Assembly (NCBI GenBank): GCA_016234705.1
Contig: JACRAS010000062.1
Span: forward strand, 1-49,774
Reading direction: 5' to 3'
From: Betaproteobacteria bacterium
Lineage (GTDB): Bacteria; Pseudomonadota; Gammaproteobacteria; Burkholderiales; SG8-39
DNA: 49,774 bases
Position numbers and translations under genes: made by a program
The notes under the pieces: model-generated
What the model saw: only the letters and a program-made list of their open reading frames with translations
What the model was told of the DNA's origin: nothing
The model's database searches: none
Part shown: positions 8,941 through 18,984 of the stretch, piece by piece
How positions within the stretch are numbered: position 1 is the first letter of the stretch
Layout of the letters: the number at the start of each line of letters is the position of its first letter

Positions 8941-9306
8941 GCCGCGCGGTTCCTTGCTGTCGGCCACCGCCGCGTCGATGAGACGCGACAATTCAAAGCC
9001 ACGCTCGACCGACGCATCGTACACGAAATGCAGTTGCGGTATGGAATGCAGTTTGATACGGCGCGCAAGCTGGCTGCGCAGGAAGCCGCCGGCTTGTTGC
9101 AGGCCAACCCCGGTCTCGGCGCACTGCTCGGCGCTGCCCATCAGCGTGTAAAACACTTTGGCGTGGGCATAATCGGCCGTCACTTCGACGCCGGTCAGCG
9201 TGATCATGGCAACGCGCGGGTCTTTCAGCTCGGTGCGGATGATTTCGGCCAGATCGCGCTGGATCTGGTCGGCGACGCGCAGACTGCGGGCAGGACCTTT
9301 AGGCAT
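8938..9306 (-). CDS. rbfA: Ribosome-binding factor A
   Basis: 122 residues, usual length. RbfA is a KH-like factor for late 30S maturation and cold adaptation. Signatures are SLRVADQIQRDLAEIIRTEL at the N-terminus, KDPRVAMITLTGVEVT, YAHAKVFYTLMG and LHSIPQLHFVYDASVERG. ATG at 9306. Its stop codon TAG is formed from the target TA plus the first base of the mobile element at 8774-8940, so the C-terminus (KEPRG) is unchanged from the reconstructed ancestral gene. It lies between infB and truB in the standard order. Confidence 0.95.
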   Translation of the reverse strand: MPKGPARSLRVADQIQRDLAEIIRTELKDPRVAMITLTGVEVTADYAHAKVFYTLMGSAEQCAETGVGLQQAGGFLRSQLARRIKLHSIPQLHFVYDASVERGFELSRLIDAAVADSKEPRG

Positions 9307-9329
9307 ACTGCAACCTCATGCACTGGTAG

Positions 9330-9379
9330 GTCGGCAATTGCCTGCCGACATGCGCAAGGCGGGACGGGAATCCCGCCTT
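9330..9379 (-). other. Two hairpins in the infB-rbfA gap
   Basis: GTCGGCA/TGCCGAC (9330-9349) and AAGGCGGGA/TCCCGCCTT (9356-9379) are both perfect stems in the 71-base space between the infB stop and the rbfA start. The second includes the infB stop codon. No U-tract follows, so pausing, processing or mRNA stability is as likely as termination. Confidence 0.5.
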
Positions 9380-11921
9380 AGAGCGTCCTCGCGATTTCCA
9401 GCACTTCGTACGCTTCGAGCTGGTCGCCTTCGTTGATATCGTTGTAGTTCTTCAGCGACAGGCCGCACTCGAAACCCGCCTTCACTTCGCGCACATCGTC
9501 CTTGAAGCGCTTGAGCGAATCGAGTTCGCCGTCGTGGATGACCACGTTGTCTCGCAGCAGGCGCACGCGCGCGCCGCGCTTGATCAGACCTTCGAGCACC
9601 ATGCAGCCTGCGACCGTGCCGACCTTGGAGATCCTGTAGATCTGGCGAATCTGCACCAGCCCGAGCACGCTCTCCTTCTTTTCCGGCGCGAGCATTCCCG
9701 AAAGCGCGGCCTTCACCTCGTCCACCGCGTCGTAGATGATGTTGTAGTAGCGGATGTCCACGCCCTGCGACTCGGCCAGCCTTCTGGCGGCGACGTCGGC
9801 ACGGGTATTGAAGCCGATGATCACCGACTTGGACGCGAGCGCGAGGTTGACATCGGACTCGGTGATGGCGCCTACGCCGCTGTGAACGACGCTGACTTTG
9901 ACCTCTTCGTTGGACAGGCGCGACAGCGCATGCGCAAGCGCCTCGCGCGAGCCCTGCACGTCGGCCTTGATCAGCAGGGCCAGAGTCTTTACCCCGCCCT
10001 CGCCAATCTGCTCGAACACGTTCTCGAGTTTTGCCGCCTGCTGTTTCGCCAGCTTGACCTCGCGGAACTTGCCCTGGCGGAACAAGGCGATCTCGCGCGC
10101 CTTGCGCTCGTCGCCGAGCGCGACCGCCTCTTCGCCGGCAAGGGGCACATCGGACAAGCCTTGGATCTCCACAGGGATCGACGGTCCGGCCTGGTCCACC
10201 GGCTGGCCGGTTTCGTCGAGCATCGCCCGCACGCGGCCGAACACCGAACCTGCCAGCAGCACGTCGCCGCGGCGCAGGGTGCCCGACTGCACCAGAATGG
10301 TCGCGACCGGGCCCTTGCCCCTGTCCAGGCGCGCTTCGATCACCAGACCCTTGGCTGGCGCTTCCACCGGTGCCTTCAACTCCATCACCTCGGCCTGCAG
10401 CAGCACCTGTTCGAGCAGGTTGTCTATGCCCGTTCCGGTCTTGGCCGATACCGGCACGAAGGGCGACTCGCCGCCGTATTCCTCCGGCACCACGCCCTGT
10501 GCCACCAGTTCCTGCTTGACGCGATCCAGATTGGCATCGGGTTTATCTATTTTGTTGATCGCCACCACCAGCGGCACGTTGGCCGCCTTGGAATGCGCGA
10601 TCGCCTCTATCGTTTGCGGCATCACACCGTCATCGGCCGCGACCACCAGAATGACGATGTCGGTGGCTTTCGCCCCGCGCGCGCGCATCGCGGTGAAGGC
10701 CTCGTGGCCCGGGGTGTCGAGAAACGTCACCATTCCGCGCGGCGTCTGCACGTGATAGGCGCCGATATGCTGGGTGATGCCGCCGGCTTCGCCCGAGGCG
10801 ACGCGAGTGCGGCGGATGTAGTCCAGGAGCGAGGTCTTGCCGTGGTCGACGTGACCCATCACCGTCACCACCGGCGCGCGCGCATGCAGCTCATGCGCGG
10901 CTTCGTGCGCCTGCGGCTGCTCGGTAAGAAAGGTATCGGGCTCGTCCAGCTTGGCCGCCTTGGCTATGTGCCCCATGTCCTCCACCACGATCATGGCGGT
11001 TTCCTGGTCCAGCACCTGGTTGATGGTGACCATGCTGCCCAGCTTTATCAGGGTCTTGATGACCGCGGCCGCTTTCACCGACATCTTGTGCGCGAGATCG
11101 GCCACGGTAATGGTTTCCGGGACCATCACTTCACGCACCACAGGCTCCGTCGGGGCAGCGAAGGTCTGCGCCGACTCCACCAAAGAAACGCTCTTGTGAC
11201 GCGCCCCCTTCGGCGTGTGCCAGCCCGAGGCTCCGCCCACGTCGCCGCGGGTCTTGATCGTGCGCCGCTTGGCGGTTTCGTCCTTCCAGATGGTCGTCGT
11301 TTTTTTCTTCGGACTTTTCTTGTCGCCCTTGGCGGCTTCGTCGACTTTGGGCTTGTGCAACGTGCCGTCGGTGGGCGGCGCCTCGCCGTGTTTGGCGGGC
11401 GCCGGCGGGATTCGTTTCACTTCGGTTTCGCGGACCTCGGCAATCTTCTTCTCGCGCTCCTGCTTCTCGCGCAATTCCTCCGACTGGCGCGCTATCAACT
11501 CGGCCTGGCGCTTTTGCTCCTGCTCGCGCAGCTCGAGTTGCTGGGCGTCCACTGCCGCCGGCCGCGCCACCGACGCCTGCTTTTGCTCAACCACCGGGAC
11601 TTCGGACGGCGCCTCCGCGGTCGCGTCGCGTTTGACGAACACGCGCTTTTTCTTGACCTCGACCTGGATGGTGCGGGATTTACCGGTCGAATCCGATTTC
11701 TTGATCTCGGATGTCTGCTTGCGCGTGAGCGTGATCTTGCTCTTCGCCTCGGTGGCACCGTGCGCCTTGCGCAGATAATCGAGCAACCTGGTCTTATCCT
11801 GCTCGCTCAGCGTGTCCTCGGCCTGCTGCTTGTGCACGCCGGCGGCCTTGAGCTGCTCGAGCAGCACCGAAGCCTGGACTTTAAGCTCGCCGGCAAATTG
11901 TGTAACGCTGGTTTGCGCCAT
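9378..11921 (-). CDS. infB: Translation initiation factor IF-2
   Basis: 847 residues. IF-2 is a GTPase that brings initiator tRNA to the 30S subunit. An IF2_N domain ([16 protein letters not shown]) is followed by a long charged linker (about residues 90-330) and a second IF2_N-like segment near [19 protein letters not shown]. The G domain has [26 protein letters not shown] and VAINKIDKP, followed by the beta-barrel and C-terminal fMet-tRNA-binding domains ([18 protein letters not shown]). ATG at 11921, nine bases after the nusA stop. The gene order nusA-infB-rbfA is conserved. Confidence 0.97.
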   Translation of the reverse strand: MAQTSVTQFAGELKVQASVLLEQLKAAGVHKQQAEDTLSEQDKTRLLDYLRKAHGATEAKSKITLTRKQTSEIKKSDSTGKSRTIQVEVKKKRVFVKRDATAEAPSEVPVVEQKQASVARPAAVDAQQLELREQEQKRQAELIARQSEELREKQEREKKIAEVRETEVKRIPPAPAKHGEAPPTDGTLHKPKVDEAAKGDKKSPKKKTTTIWKDETAKRRTIKTRGDVGGASGWHTPKGARHKSVSLVESAQTFAAPTEPVVREVMVPETITVADLAHKMSVKAAAVIKTLIKLGSMVTINQVLDQETAMIVVEDMGHIAKAAKLDEPDTFLTEQPQAHEAAHELHARAPVVTVMGHVDHGKTSLLDYIRRTRVASGEAGGITQHIGAYHVQTPRGMVTFLDTPGHEAFTAMRARGAKATDIVILVVAADDGVMPQTIEAIAHSKAANVPLVVAINKIDKPDANLDRVKQELVAQGVVPEEYGGESPFVPVSAKTGTGIDNLLEQVLLQAEVMELKAPVEAPAKGLVIEARLDRGKGPVATILVQSGTLRRGDVLLAGSVFGRVRAMLDETGQPVDQAGPSIPVEIQGLSDVPLAGEEAVALGDERKAREIALFRQGKFREVKLAKQQAAKLENVFEQIGEGGVKTLALLIKADVQGSREALAHALSRLSNEEVKVSVVHSGVGAITESDVNLALASKSVIIGFNTRADVAARRLAESQGVDIRYYNIIYDAVDEVKAALSGMLAPEKKESVLGLVQIRQIYRISKVGTVAGCMVLEGLIKRGARVRLLRDNVVIHDGELDSLKRFKDDVREVKAGFECGLSLKNYNDINEGDQLEAYEVLEIARTL

Positions 11922-11930
11922 ACCGGTCCC

Positions 11931-13418
11931 CTACTTTCCGTCCTCTTGCGCGAACCAATGCTCGCGCGCCTTCATAATCAGGGCCTTGGCGCGCGCGGCG
12001 TCGATGGCGCAGATCTCGATCAGATCATCCGTGGCCAAATCCGCCAGATCGTCGCGCGTCCTGACACCGGATTCGGCGAGCTTGGCCGCGATGTGGCTGT
12101 CCATGCCTTCCAGGCGCAGCAATTCCGGATCCACGCCTTCGACTTTTTCCTCGCTCGCGATTTCCTGAACCAGCAGGGCATTGCGCGCGCGGTTCCTCAG
12201 CTCGTTGACGGTGTTTTCGTCAAACGCCTCGATTTCCATCATTTCGTTGATCGGCACGTAGGCGACTTCTTCCAGCGAGGAAAAGCCTTCCTGGATCAGG
12301 ATATCGGCCACTTCCTCGTCGACGTCGAGCTTTTCGATGAATATGGTGCGGATGCCGGCGCTCTCCTGCTGCTGTTTCTTCTCCGATTCCGCTTCGTTCA
12401 TCAGGTTGATGGTCCAGCCGGTGAGTTCCGAAGCAAGGCGCACGTTCTGACCGCTCCTGCCGATGGCGATGGCCAGATTGGCCTCGTCCACCACCACGTC
12501 CATGCTGTGCTTCTCTTCGTCCACCAGGATGCTGGACACATCCGCGGGCGCCAGCGCGCCGATGACGAATTGCGCCGGATCGGCCGACCACAGCACGATG
12601 TCGACGCGCTCGCCGCCCAGTTCGCCCGTCACCGCCTGCACGCGCGAGCCGCGCATGCCGACGCAGGTGCCGATGGGGTCGATGCGCTTGTCATTGGTAT
12701 GCACCGCGATCTTGGCGCGCACGCCCGGGTCGCGCGCCGCCGACTTGATCTCCAACAGGCCTTCTTCGATTTCGGGCACTTCCAGCCGAAACAGTTCGAT
12801 GATGAATTCCGGCGCCGTGCGCGACAGCACCAGTTGCGGGCCGCGGATATTGCGGTCGATGCGCAGCAGCAAGGCGCGCACGCGGTCGCCCACACGCAGA
12901 TTCTCTTTCGGAATCATCTGGTCGCGCGGCAGGACGGCCTCGATGCGGCCGGACTCGATCACGGCGTTGCCGCGCTCGACGCGTTTCACCGTTCCGGTCA
13001 CCAGCTTCTCGCCGCGGCCGAGGAAATCTTGCAGGATCTGCTCGCGCTCGGCATCCCGGATCTTCTGCAGGATCACCTGCTTGGCTGCCTGTGCCCCGAT
13101 ACGGCCGAATTCAATCGGCTCCAGTTGTTCCTCGATATATTCCTCGAGCTGGATGTCGGCGTGCTGTTTGACCGCCTCCGACAGCGGGATCTGCTGCGGC
13201 GGGTTCTCCACCGCTTCATCCGCCACTACCTGCCAGCGGCGGAATGACTCGAAATCCCCGGTTTCGCGGTCCACGGCCACGCGCACGTCCGCGTCGTCGC
13301 TGAAACGCTTCTTGGTGGCCGAGGCGAGCGCCATCTCCAGCGCGACGAAAACCACGTCCTTATTGACGTTCTTCTCGCGCGCCAGGGCGTCCACCAGCAA
13401 CAGAATCTCACGGCTCAT
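11931..13418 (-). CDS. nusA: Transcription termination/antitermination factor NusA
   Basis: 495 residues, same length as E. coli NusA. The N-terminal RNA-polymerase-binding domain ([17 protein letters not shown]) is followed by S1 ([18 protein letters not shown]), two KH domains ([20 protein letters not shown] and [19 protein letters not shown]) and C-terminal acidic repeats that in proteobacteria contact alpha-CTD. GGAGG before the ATG supports the start. It follows rimP by 17 bases and precedes infB by nine, in one operon. Confidence 0.97.
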   Translation of the reverse strand: MSREILLLVDALAREKNVNKDVVFVALEMALASATKKRFSDDADVRVAVDRETGDFESFRRWQVVADEAVENPPQQIPLSEAVKQHADIQLEEYIEEQLEPIEFGRIGAQAAKQVILQKIRDAEREQILQDFLGRGEKLVTGTVKRVERGNAVIESGRIEAVLPRDQMIPKENLRVGDRVRALLLRIDRNIRGPQLVLSRTAPEFIIELFRLEVPEIEEGLLEIKSAARDPGVRAKIAVHTNDKRIDPIGTCVGMRGSRVQAVTGELGGERVDIVLWSADPAQFVIGALAPADVSSILVDEEKHSMDVVVDEANLAIAIGRSGQNVRLASELTGWTINLMNEAESEKKQQQESAGIRTIFIEKLDVDEEVADILIQEGFSSLEEVAYVPINEMMEIEAFDENTVNELRNRARNALLVQEIASEEKVEGVDPELLRLEGMDSHIAAKLAESGVRTRDDLADLATDDLIEICAIDAARAKALIMKAREHWFAQEDGK

Positions 13419-13435
13419 TTACACCACCTCCAACT

Positions 13436-13906
13436 TCAAAATTCAACCTTGGGCACCAGGCGCGCCTTGTCGATATTGGCGAGATCGATGCTCAGCATGC
13501 CGCCCTCGACTTCCAGTTGCAGCTTGCCGCCCGCCACCGCGCGCATCCGTCCGGTAAAATTGCGTCGGCCTTCGACCGGCACCCTCAGCGCCAGCCGCGC
13601 CTGCTCTCCGGCAAAGCGCACAAAATCCGCCTCTTTCTTCAATGGCCGATCCAGCCCGGGCGAGGACACCTCCAGGCGGTCGTAATCGAACTCCTCGACC
13701 TCCAGCACCCGCGCCAACTGGTTGCTGACCCGGGCACAGTCGTCCACCGTGATCCCGCTCGCAAGCGCGCCCTGCGGGCCTTGCGCACCCGCTGCCGGCT
13801 TGTCGATGAAAATCCGCAACATCCTGCCGCGATTGGACAAGTCGACGCTGACGAGCTCGTAACCGAGCCCGCCGACCGTTCGCTCCAGCAAGCCTTGCAG
13901 TTTCAT
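13436..13906 (-). CDS. rimP: Ribosome maturation factor RimP
   Basis: 156 residues starting MKLQGLLERTVGGLGYELV, the common N-terminus of RimP, a 30S assembly factor. Further signatures are GRMLRIFIDKP, ITVDDCARVSNQLARVLEVE, YDRLEVSSPGLDRPLKKEADF and the C-terminal SH3-like part with VEGRRNFTGRMRAV. The frame is open 17 codons upstream, but that extension has no family counterpart. An eight-residue Gly/Ala/Gln-rich insert (AGAQGPQG) follows IDKPA. First gene of the nusA operon. Confidence 0.94.
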   Translation of the reverse strand: MKLQGLLERTVGGLGYELVSVDLSNRGRMLRIFIDKPAAGAQGPQGALASGITVDDCARVSNQLARVLEVEEFDYDRLEVSSPGLDRPLKKEADFVRFAGEQARLALRVPVEGRRNFTGRMRAVAGGKLQLEVEGGMLSIDLANIDKARLVPKVEF

Positions 13907-13989
13907 GGCCACAAATAAAAAATGGGCTGACCGCCCATCCAACAAACCATACTCCACAGACTTGAAATTGTAGCAGAAAATTATCCTAG

Positions 13990-14006
13990 GGACAATCCAT
14001 TTGTCC
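13990..14006. other. Small inverted repeat in the rimP upstream region
   Basis: GGACAA (13990-13995) and TTGTCC (14001-14006) around TCCAT form a short operator-like palindrome in the 150-base gap that must hold the promoter of the rimP-nusA-infB operon. No convincing -35/-10 pair could be fixed, so its role is unassigned. Confidence 0.25.
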
Positions 14007-14056
14007 TTGGCAATGCGATGCTTGGCGGGCGAACTTTAGATTTCTTCTAAGGCAAT

Positions 14057-14959
14057 TTAACGACCCCGGCGCTGGTGGCGGGGCTTGGACGGCTCGGGAC
14101 GCGCCGGGCGTCCGGCGGAAATTTTGGGCGCAGCGGTCCGAGGCTGGAACTCCAGCGCGGTGAGCAAGCGGGCGATTTCGGCTTCGTCCAATTCGCGCAT
14201 CTGGCCGCGCTTCAAGTGCGCAGGCAATGCAATCGGGCCGAAACGCACCCGCATTAATCGGCTTACCGTCAGGTTCAAGGCTTCGAACAAGCGCCGCAGC
14301 TCGCGATTGCGTCCCTCGCTTAGCACCACCTTGTACCAGTGGTTGCTGCCCTGCCCGCCGGCGTCTTCGATGCTGTCCAGGTGGGCCGGGCCATCTGCCA
14401 GCTGCACGCCCGCGCGCAGGGCCCGCATCTGCTCCTCGCTCAGTTCCCCGAGCAGGCGAACCGCGTACTCGCGCTCGATTCTATGGCGCGGATGCATCAG
14501 GCGGTTGGCGAGTTCGCCCGAGGTGGTGAAAATCAACAGACCGCTGGTGTTGAAATCGAGCCGTCCTACCGCGACCCACTTGGCGCCGCGCAGTCGCGGC
14601 AATTTGTCGAATACCTCGGGACGGCCTTCCGCATCGTCGCGGCTGACGATTTCGCCCGCGGTTTTGTGATAGAGCAGCACCCGCGCCGTTTCGCCGCGAT
14701 GCAGTCTTAGCGGACGGCCGTCCACCAGCACCCGGTCGCCCGCGCCGATACGCGTCCCTAGCGCTGCCTGTTCGCCATTGACGCTTACCCTGCCGGCGGC
14801 TATCCACTGCTCCATTTCGCGGCGCGAACCGAGCCCGGCGCCTGCGAGCACCTTGTGCAGCTTTTCCGAGGCCGCAGGCGCGCTAGTCGGTTGCGGCGGC
14901 CGGTCCGGCAGTCTCTGCGGCTGCGGGCGGTTTTTCGCCAGGCGGGATATGCGGGGCAA
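14057..14959 (-). CDS. rluB: 23S rRNA pseudouridine synthase, RluB type
   Basis: 300 residues. An S4 RNA-binding domain ([20 protein letters not shown], about residues 32-80) is followed by the RsuA-family catalytic core with [14 protein letters not shown], whose Asp is the nucleophile, and [14 protein letters not shown]. RluB makes pseudouridine 2605. The C-terminus is a basic Pro/Arg-rich tail, a common variable tail in this family. The only in-frame start upstream of the S4 domain with reasonable length is TTG at 14959, so the gene overlaps scpB by about 77 bases. Overlap and order scpA-scpB-rluB are usual in betaproteobacteria. Start is uncertain. Confidence 0.9.
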   Translation of the reverse strand: MPRISRLAKNRPQPQRLPDRPPQPTSAPAASEKLHKVLAGAGLGSRREMEQWIAAGRVSVNGEQAALGTRIGAGDRVLVDGRPLRLHRGETARVLLYHKTAGEIVSRDDAEGRPEVFDKLPRLRGAKWVAVGRLDFNTSGLLIFTTSGELANRLMHPRHRIEREYAVRLLGELSEEQMRALRAGVQLADGPAHLDSIEDAGGQGSNHWYKVVLSEGRNRELRRLFEALNLTVSRLMRVRFGPIALPAHLKRGQMRELDEAEIARLLTALEFQPRTAAPKISAGRPARPEPSKPRHQRRGR

Positions 14960-15488
14960 GTTCGAGGGTGCTGCTTATCTGTTCGAGCGGTGGCAATTCC
15001 TGCAGGGATCGCAGGCCTAGGTCGTCGAGGAAGGTCTTGGTCGTTGCATACAGCGCGGGCCGGCCCGGAACATCGCGATAGCCGATGGCGTCGATCCAGC
15101 CGCGCGCCTCCAGGCTCTTGATCACGTTGGTGGACACGGTCACGCCGCGGATGTCTTCGATATCACCGCGCGTTACCGGCTGGCGGTAGGCGATGATGGC
15201 GAGCGTCTCCATTACCGCGCGCGAATAGCGCGGCGGTTTGTCATGCGACAAACGCTCCAGGTATTGCTGGTACTTGGGAAGAGTCTGAAAACGCCAGCCG
15301 CTCGCCAGGTTGACCAGTTCCACCCCGCGCCCCTGCCAGTCCAGGCGCAGTTCGTCCAGCAGGCGCCGCAGGGTGTCGGCGCCGAGTTCATCCTCGAACA
15401 GCCGGCGCAGATCGGCGAGCGCGAGCGGCTCCTGCGCCACGAGCAGCGCAGCCTCGAGCACGGTTTTCGCTTCATTCGGATTGAGCAT
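14883..15488 (-). CDS. scpB: Segregation and condensation protein B
   Basis: 201 residues. ScpB is the winged-helix dimer that joins the kleisin ScpA in the SMC condensin complex. Signatures are [74 protein letters not shown] and [19 protein letters not shown]. The Pro/Ala-rich C-terminal tail is where rluB overlaps. I chose ATG 15488; a TTG two codons upstream is possible. It overlaps the end of scpA by 17 bases, implying coupled translation. Confidence 0.94.
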   Translation of the reverse strand: MLNPNEAKTVLEAALLVAQEPLALADLRRLFEDELGADTLRRLLDELRLDWQGRGVELVNLASGWRFQTLPKYQQYLERLSHDKPPRYSRAVMETLAIIAYRQPVTRGDIEDIRGVTVSTNVIKSLEARGWIDAIGYRDVPGRPALYATTKTFLDDLGLRSLQELPPLEQISSTLELAPHIPPGEKPPAAAETAGPAAATD

Positions 15489-16377
15489 GTGCAAGCTTCA
15501 GGTAGATGGGAGCATAAGGCTCCGACTGGGTCACTTCGATCAGGCTTTCGCGTACCAGTTCCAGTAGCGCGAGGAAACTCACTACTACCACCGCCACCCC
15601 TTTGCCTGGTTCGAATAGCGAGTTGAAATCGGTGAATTGGCCGCCTTGCAGGCGGCGCAGGATGGAGGACATGAACTCGCGCACCGACAGCTCTTCGCGC
15701 GTCACTTTGTGGTGTTGCGTCATCCGCGCCCGCATCAGCAGCGACTGCCATGCGGCGATCAGGTCCTGAGTACGCACCTGGGGCAGGCGCTGCCCCGCCA
15801 CCTGTTCGATCCACACCTCCAGCGTGAGAAAATCACGCCCCAGCACGGGAAGCTCATCGAGCTTGTGCGCGGCCAGCTTGATGCTCTCGTATTCCATCAG
15901 CCGGCGCACCAGTTCGGCACGCGGATCCTCTTCGTCCTCGCGCAGAGCGCGGGGACGCGGCAGCAGCATTCTCGACTTGATTTCCATCAGCAGCGCCGCC
16001 ATCAGCAGATATTCGGCGGCGAGCTCGAGGTTGCGCCGGCGCATCAGCTCGACGTACTCCAGATACTGCTCGGTGAGCCGCGCCATGGGGATATCGAGAA
16101 TGTCAATACTGGCCTTGCGGATGAGGTAGAGCAGCAGGTCGAGCGGGCCTTCGAAGGTGTCGAGGAACACCTCCAGCGCATCCGGAGGAATGTACAAATC
16201 CAGTGGCATTTCAAGCAATGCTTCGCCACGGACTGTTGCCACGCGCGCGTCTGACGCGCCGGCAACACGCGCGCCGGACGCGCCGGCCACGTGCGCGCGG
16301 TCCGGGGACACGGGGAAATTCGATGCGCCGGGGACTGGATCGAGCGGCGCGTCGTTGGCTGCGGCAGCGCCGATCAC
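15472..16377 (-). CDS. scpA: Segregation and condensation protein A (kleisin)
   Basis: 301 residues. ScpA bridges SMC heads with ScpB. The conserved kleisin begins near residue 60 ([20 protein letters not shown]) and continues with [40 protein letters not shown] and the C-terminal winged helix ending [21 protein letters not shown]. The first ~55 residues are a low-complexity Ala/Gly/Arg/Val extension built of near-repeats ([18 protein letters not shown]), not seen in typical ScpA. GTG at 16377 overlaps the trpS stop as GTGA, which argues for this start; an internal ATG just before PLDLYIPPD would give a standard-length protein. Confidence 0.92.
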   Translation of the reverse strand: MIGAAAANDAPLDPVPGASNFPVSPDRAHVAGASGARVAGASDARVATVRGEALLEMPLDLYIPPDALEVFLDTFEGPLDLLLYLIRKASIDILDIPMARLTEQYLEYVELMRRRNLELAAEYLLMAALLMEIKSRMLLPRPRALREDEEDPRAELVRRLMEYESIKLAAHKLDELPVLGRDFLTLEVWIEQVAGQRLPQVRTQDLIAAWQSLLMRARMTQHHKVTREELSVREFMSSILRRLQGGQFTDFNSLFEPGKGVAVVVVSFLALLELVRESLIEVTQSEPYAPIYLKLAHAQSE

Positions 16378-17576
16378 GAGTAATTCAATCCCATGGCCTC
16401 GCGCACCTCGCGCATGGTTTCGGCGGCAAGCGCGCGCGCTTTCTCGCAGCCGTCGGCGATGATGTTTTTCACCAGGGTCGGATCGTCAAGGTAGCGCTGC
16501 GCGCGCTCCCGCATCGGTGTTTGCTCCACCAGTATCGACTGAATCAGCGGCTGCTTGCACTCGAGGCAGCCGAATGCGGCGCTCCTGCAGCCCTGCTGCA
16601 CCCAAGCCTGGGTGCTCGCGTCGGAGTACACCAGATGGAATTGCCACACCGGGCATTTCTCCGGGTCGCCGGGGTCGTTGCGTTTTACCCGCGCCGGATC
16701 GGTCGGCATGGTGCGTACTTTCTTCGTTACGGAGGCGGCGTCTTCGCGCAATGTGATGGCGTTATAGTAGGACTTGGACATTTTCTGGCCGTCCAGGCCC
16801 GGCAGCTTGGACGATTCGGTCAACAGCGCCCGCGGCTCGGCCAGGATCATGCGCCCGCCGCCCTCGAGGTAGCCGAACAAGCGCTCCTTGTCCCCCATCG
16901 ACAAATTCTGCTGCTCATTCAGGAGCGCGCGGCCCGCCTGCAGCGCCTCCTCGTCGCCCTGCTCCTGGTAACGGGTGCGCAACTCGTTATACAGCCTGCC
17001 CTTCTTGCTGCCGAGTTTTTTCACCGCCGCCTTCGCCTTGTCCTCGAAGCCGGGCTCGCGCCCGAACAGGTGATTGAAGCGGCGCGCCACCTCGCGCGCC
17101 AGTTCTATATGCGGGACCTGGTCCTGGCCCACCGGCACCCAGGCGGCGCGGTACATGAGGATGTCGGCGCTCTGCAGCAGAGGGTAGCCAAGAAAACCGT
17201 AGGTGCCCAGGTCGCGATCGGCGAGTTTTTCCTGCTGGTCCTTGTAGCTGGGGACCCGCTCCAGCCAGCCCAGGGGCGTGATCATCGACAACAGCGTGTG
17301 CAACTCGGCGTGCTCGGGCACGCGCGACTGTAGGAACAATGTCGCCCGCGCCGGATCGATACCGGCGGCAAGCCAGTCGATTACCATGTCCCAGACGTGC
17401 TCTTCGATCACATCGGGGGTATCGTAATGCGTCGTGAGCGCATGCCAGTCGGCGACGAAAAAAAAACACGGATACTCGCTTTGCAACTTGACCCAGTTCT
17501 TGAGGGCGCCGTGGAAATGCCCGAGGTGCAAACTCCCCGTGGGGCGCATGCCCGAGACGACGCGCTGCTCGTACAT
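16374..17576 (-). CDS. trpS: Tryptophan-tRNA ligase
   Basis: 400 residues. Class I synthetase with the HIGH-type motif HLGH (GSLHLGHFHGALKNW) and KMSKS (LDGQKMSKSYYN). It is longer than the ~330-residue E. coli enzyme because of an insert of about 60 charged residues after HIELAREVARRFNHLFG, containing KAKAAVKKLGSKKGRLYNE. This long form is common in betaproteobacteria. A run of nine T on the coding strand encodes three Phe (CFFFV) and is a potential slippage site, but the frame is intact. It is translationally coupled to scpA. Confidence 0.96.
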   Translation of the reverse strand: MYEQRVVSGMRPTGSLHLGHFHGALKNWVKLQSEYPCFFFVADWHALTTHYDTPDVIEEHVWDMVIDWLAAGIDPARATLFLQSRVPEHAELHTLLSMITPLGWLERVPSYKDQQEKLADRDLGTYGFLGYPLLQSADILMYRAAWVPVGQDQVPHIELAREVARRFNHLFGREPGFEDKAKAAVKKLGSKKGRLYNELRTRYQEQGDEEALQAGRALLNEQQNLSMGDKERLFGYLEGGGRMILAEPRALLTESSKLPGLDGQKMSKSYYNAITLREDAASVTKKVRTMPTDPARVKRNDPGDPEKCPVWQFHLVYSDASTQAWVQQGCRSAAFGCLECKQPLIQSILVEQTPMRERAQRYLDDPTLVKNIIADGCEKARALAAETMREVREAMGLNYS

Positions 17577-17589
17577 TATTTGAGTCGTC

Positions 17590-18258
17590 CTAAAGTTGAA
17601 TCTGAAAAATGGATTCGATCAGCTGCATCGACAACAGCAGCGCCGGGTTCAGGATGATCCCCAGCGTATTGGTGAACAGCAGCAGCAGCAAGATCGGAAA
17701 CCCATACGGCTCGAGCCGTGAATAATTGTAGGCCAAGCGGTTGGGCAACAGGCTCACCGCGATGCGGCCGCCGTCGAGCGGCAGGATGGGCAGCAAATTC
17801 AGCACCATCAGCACCAGGTTTATCGTAATCCCCGCCTCGGCCATCAGGCTGAGCGGCAGGGTGAACGCGTTATGCGGCGTGACCAGCGCGATTTTGAGCG
17901 CGCAAGCCCACATTATGGCCATCAACAGGTTGGCGAACGGGCCCTCAGCCGCGACCCACAGCATGTCGCGCTTGGGATGGCGCAGGGCGGAAAAGTCCAC
18001 CGGCACCGGTTTGGCCCAGCCAAACAGGATGCCGCCGGAGCCGAGTAGTTTGCTGGTCACCAGGATCAGCAGCGGCACCAGAATGGTCCCGACCAAATCG
18101 ATGTGGCGCACCGGATTGAGGCTCACGCGACCGAGCACGTAGGCGGTGTTGTCGCCGAAATGCCTCGCCACGTAGCCATGCGCCGCTTCATGCAAGGTAA
18201 TCGCGAAGATGACGGGAAGGGCGTAGATCGCGAGGGTCTGGACGAGATTGAATTCCAT
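17590..18258 (-). CDS. Site-2 protease family (M50) integral membrane metalloprotease
   Basis: 222 residues, about six membrane segments. The zinc motif HEAAH lies in the first helix (ITLHEAAHGYVARHFGD) and the third ligand region LLPILPLDGGRI in a later helix, the arrangement of the compact YwhC/Rip-like M50B group. Such proteins cut membrane or signal-sequence-like substrates; no PDZ domain is present. The substrate is unknown. It is 13 bases upstream of trpS on the same strand, a pairing widely conserved in betaproteobacteria. Confidence 0.9.
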   Translation of the reverse strand: MEFNLVQTLAIYALPVIFAITLHEAAHGYVARHFGDNTAYVLGRVSLNPVRHIDLVGTILVPLLILVTSKLLGSGGILFGWAKPVPVDFSALRHPKRDMLWVAAEGPFANLLMAIMWACALKIALVTPHNAFTLPLSLMAEAGITINLVLMVLNLLPILPLDGGRIAVSLLPNRLAYNYSRLEPYGFPILLLLLFTNTLGIILNPALLLSMQLIESIFQIQL

Positions 18259-18290
18259 TGATCCGGCAATGCGAAGAAATGACGATTTTA

Positions 18291-18926
18291 TCAGACTCGG
18301 CGTTCGAATCCGAAAGGTTCAACGCTTCCCTTGCCCTGCCGCAGCAATTGCGGTACTGCGCCGGTCAGATCCACCATCGTGGTCGGATCGATGCCGCAGG
18401 AGCCCGCGTCGAGCACCAGATCGAGGGCATGCTCGAGGCGCACGCGGATCTCCTCTCCGTCGTTGAGCGGCAGCGCATCTCCCGGGAGACTCAACGTAGC
18501 CGACAGCAGCGGCTCGCCCAACGCCGCCAGCAAAGCCTGCGCAACGGCATGCTCGGGCACGCGCATGCCTATGGTCTTGCGCCGCGGATGCAGCAGGCGC
18601 CGCGGCACCTCTCGGCTCGCCCGGAGAATGAACGTATAGCTGCCCGGGGTAAGTTTTTTCAACAGCCGGTATTGCACGTTGTCCACCTGCGCATAGGTGG
18701 CGATCTCCGACAGGTCGCGGCACATCAGCGTCAGGTGGTGCTTGTCGTCAACCTTGCGGATGTTGCGCAGCCGCCGCATCGCCTCCTGGTCACCGATGTG
18801 GCAACCACTGGCGTAGCACGAATCGGTGGGATAGGCGATCACGCCGCCCGCGCGGATGATGGCGGCGGCCTGGGCGACCAGGCGCGGCTGCGGATGCGTC
18901 GGATGGACGGCAAAATACTGCGACAT
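18291..18926 (-). CDS. yciO: YciO/Sua5-family (YrdC-like) protein
   Basis: 211 residues of the YrdC fold that binds ATP/threonylcarbamoyl-AMP. Signatures are AAAIIRAGGVIAYPTDSCY, LRNIRKVDDKHHLTLMCRDL, GSYTFILRASREVPRRLLHP, KTIGMRVPEH and LLSATLSLPGD. The SATL motif and the HHLTLMC stretch favour the YciO branch over TsaC. Whether YciO makes the t6A precursor in vivo is debated, so a role in tRNA modification is family-level only. It clusters with the PHP phosphatase, as in many proteobacteria (yciO next to yciV). Confidence 0.88.
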   Translation of the reverse strand: MSQYFAVHPTHPQPRLVAQAAAIIRAGGVIAYPTDSCYASGCHIGDQEAMRRLRNIRKVDDKHHLTLMCRDLSEIATYAQVDNVQYRLLKKLTPGSYTFILRASREVPRRLLHPRRKTIGMRVPEHAVAQALLAALGEPLLSATLSLPGDALPLNDGEEIRVRLEHALDLVLDAGSCGIDPTTMVDLTGAVPQLLRQGKGSVEPFGFERRV

Positions 18927-18984
18927 TTGAAAGCAACAATGGAGTCAAAAGGTTGGAAAAGCAGGCAGGGGTCGGGCCGGCACC

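Noticed and set aside
9534..13247. 1237-codon open frame on the plus strand
   Set aside because: Fully antisense to infB and nusA; His/Arg/Asp-rich composition typical of the reverse complement of a GC-rich gene.
17455..17470. Run of nine T in the trpS coding strand as a possible frameshift
   Set aside because: The frame stays open through it and the encoded FFF segment fits the TrpRS family.
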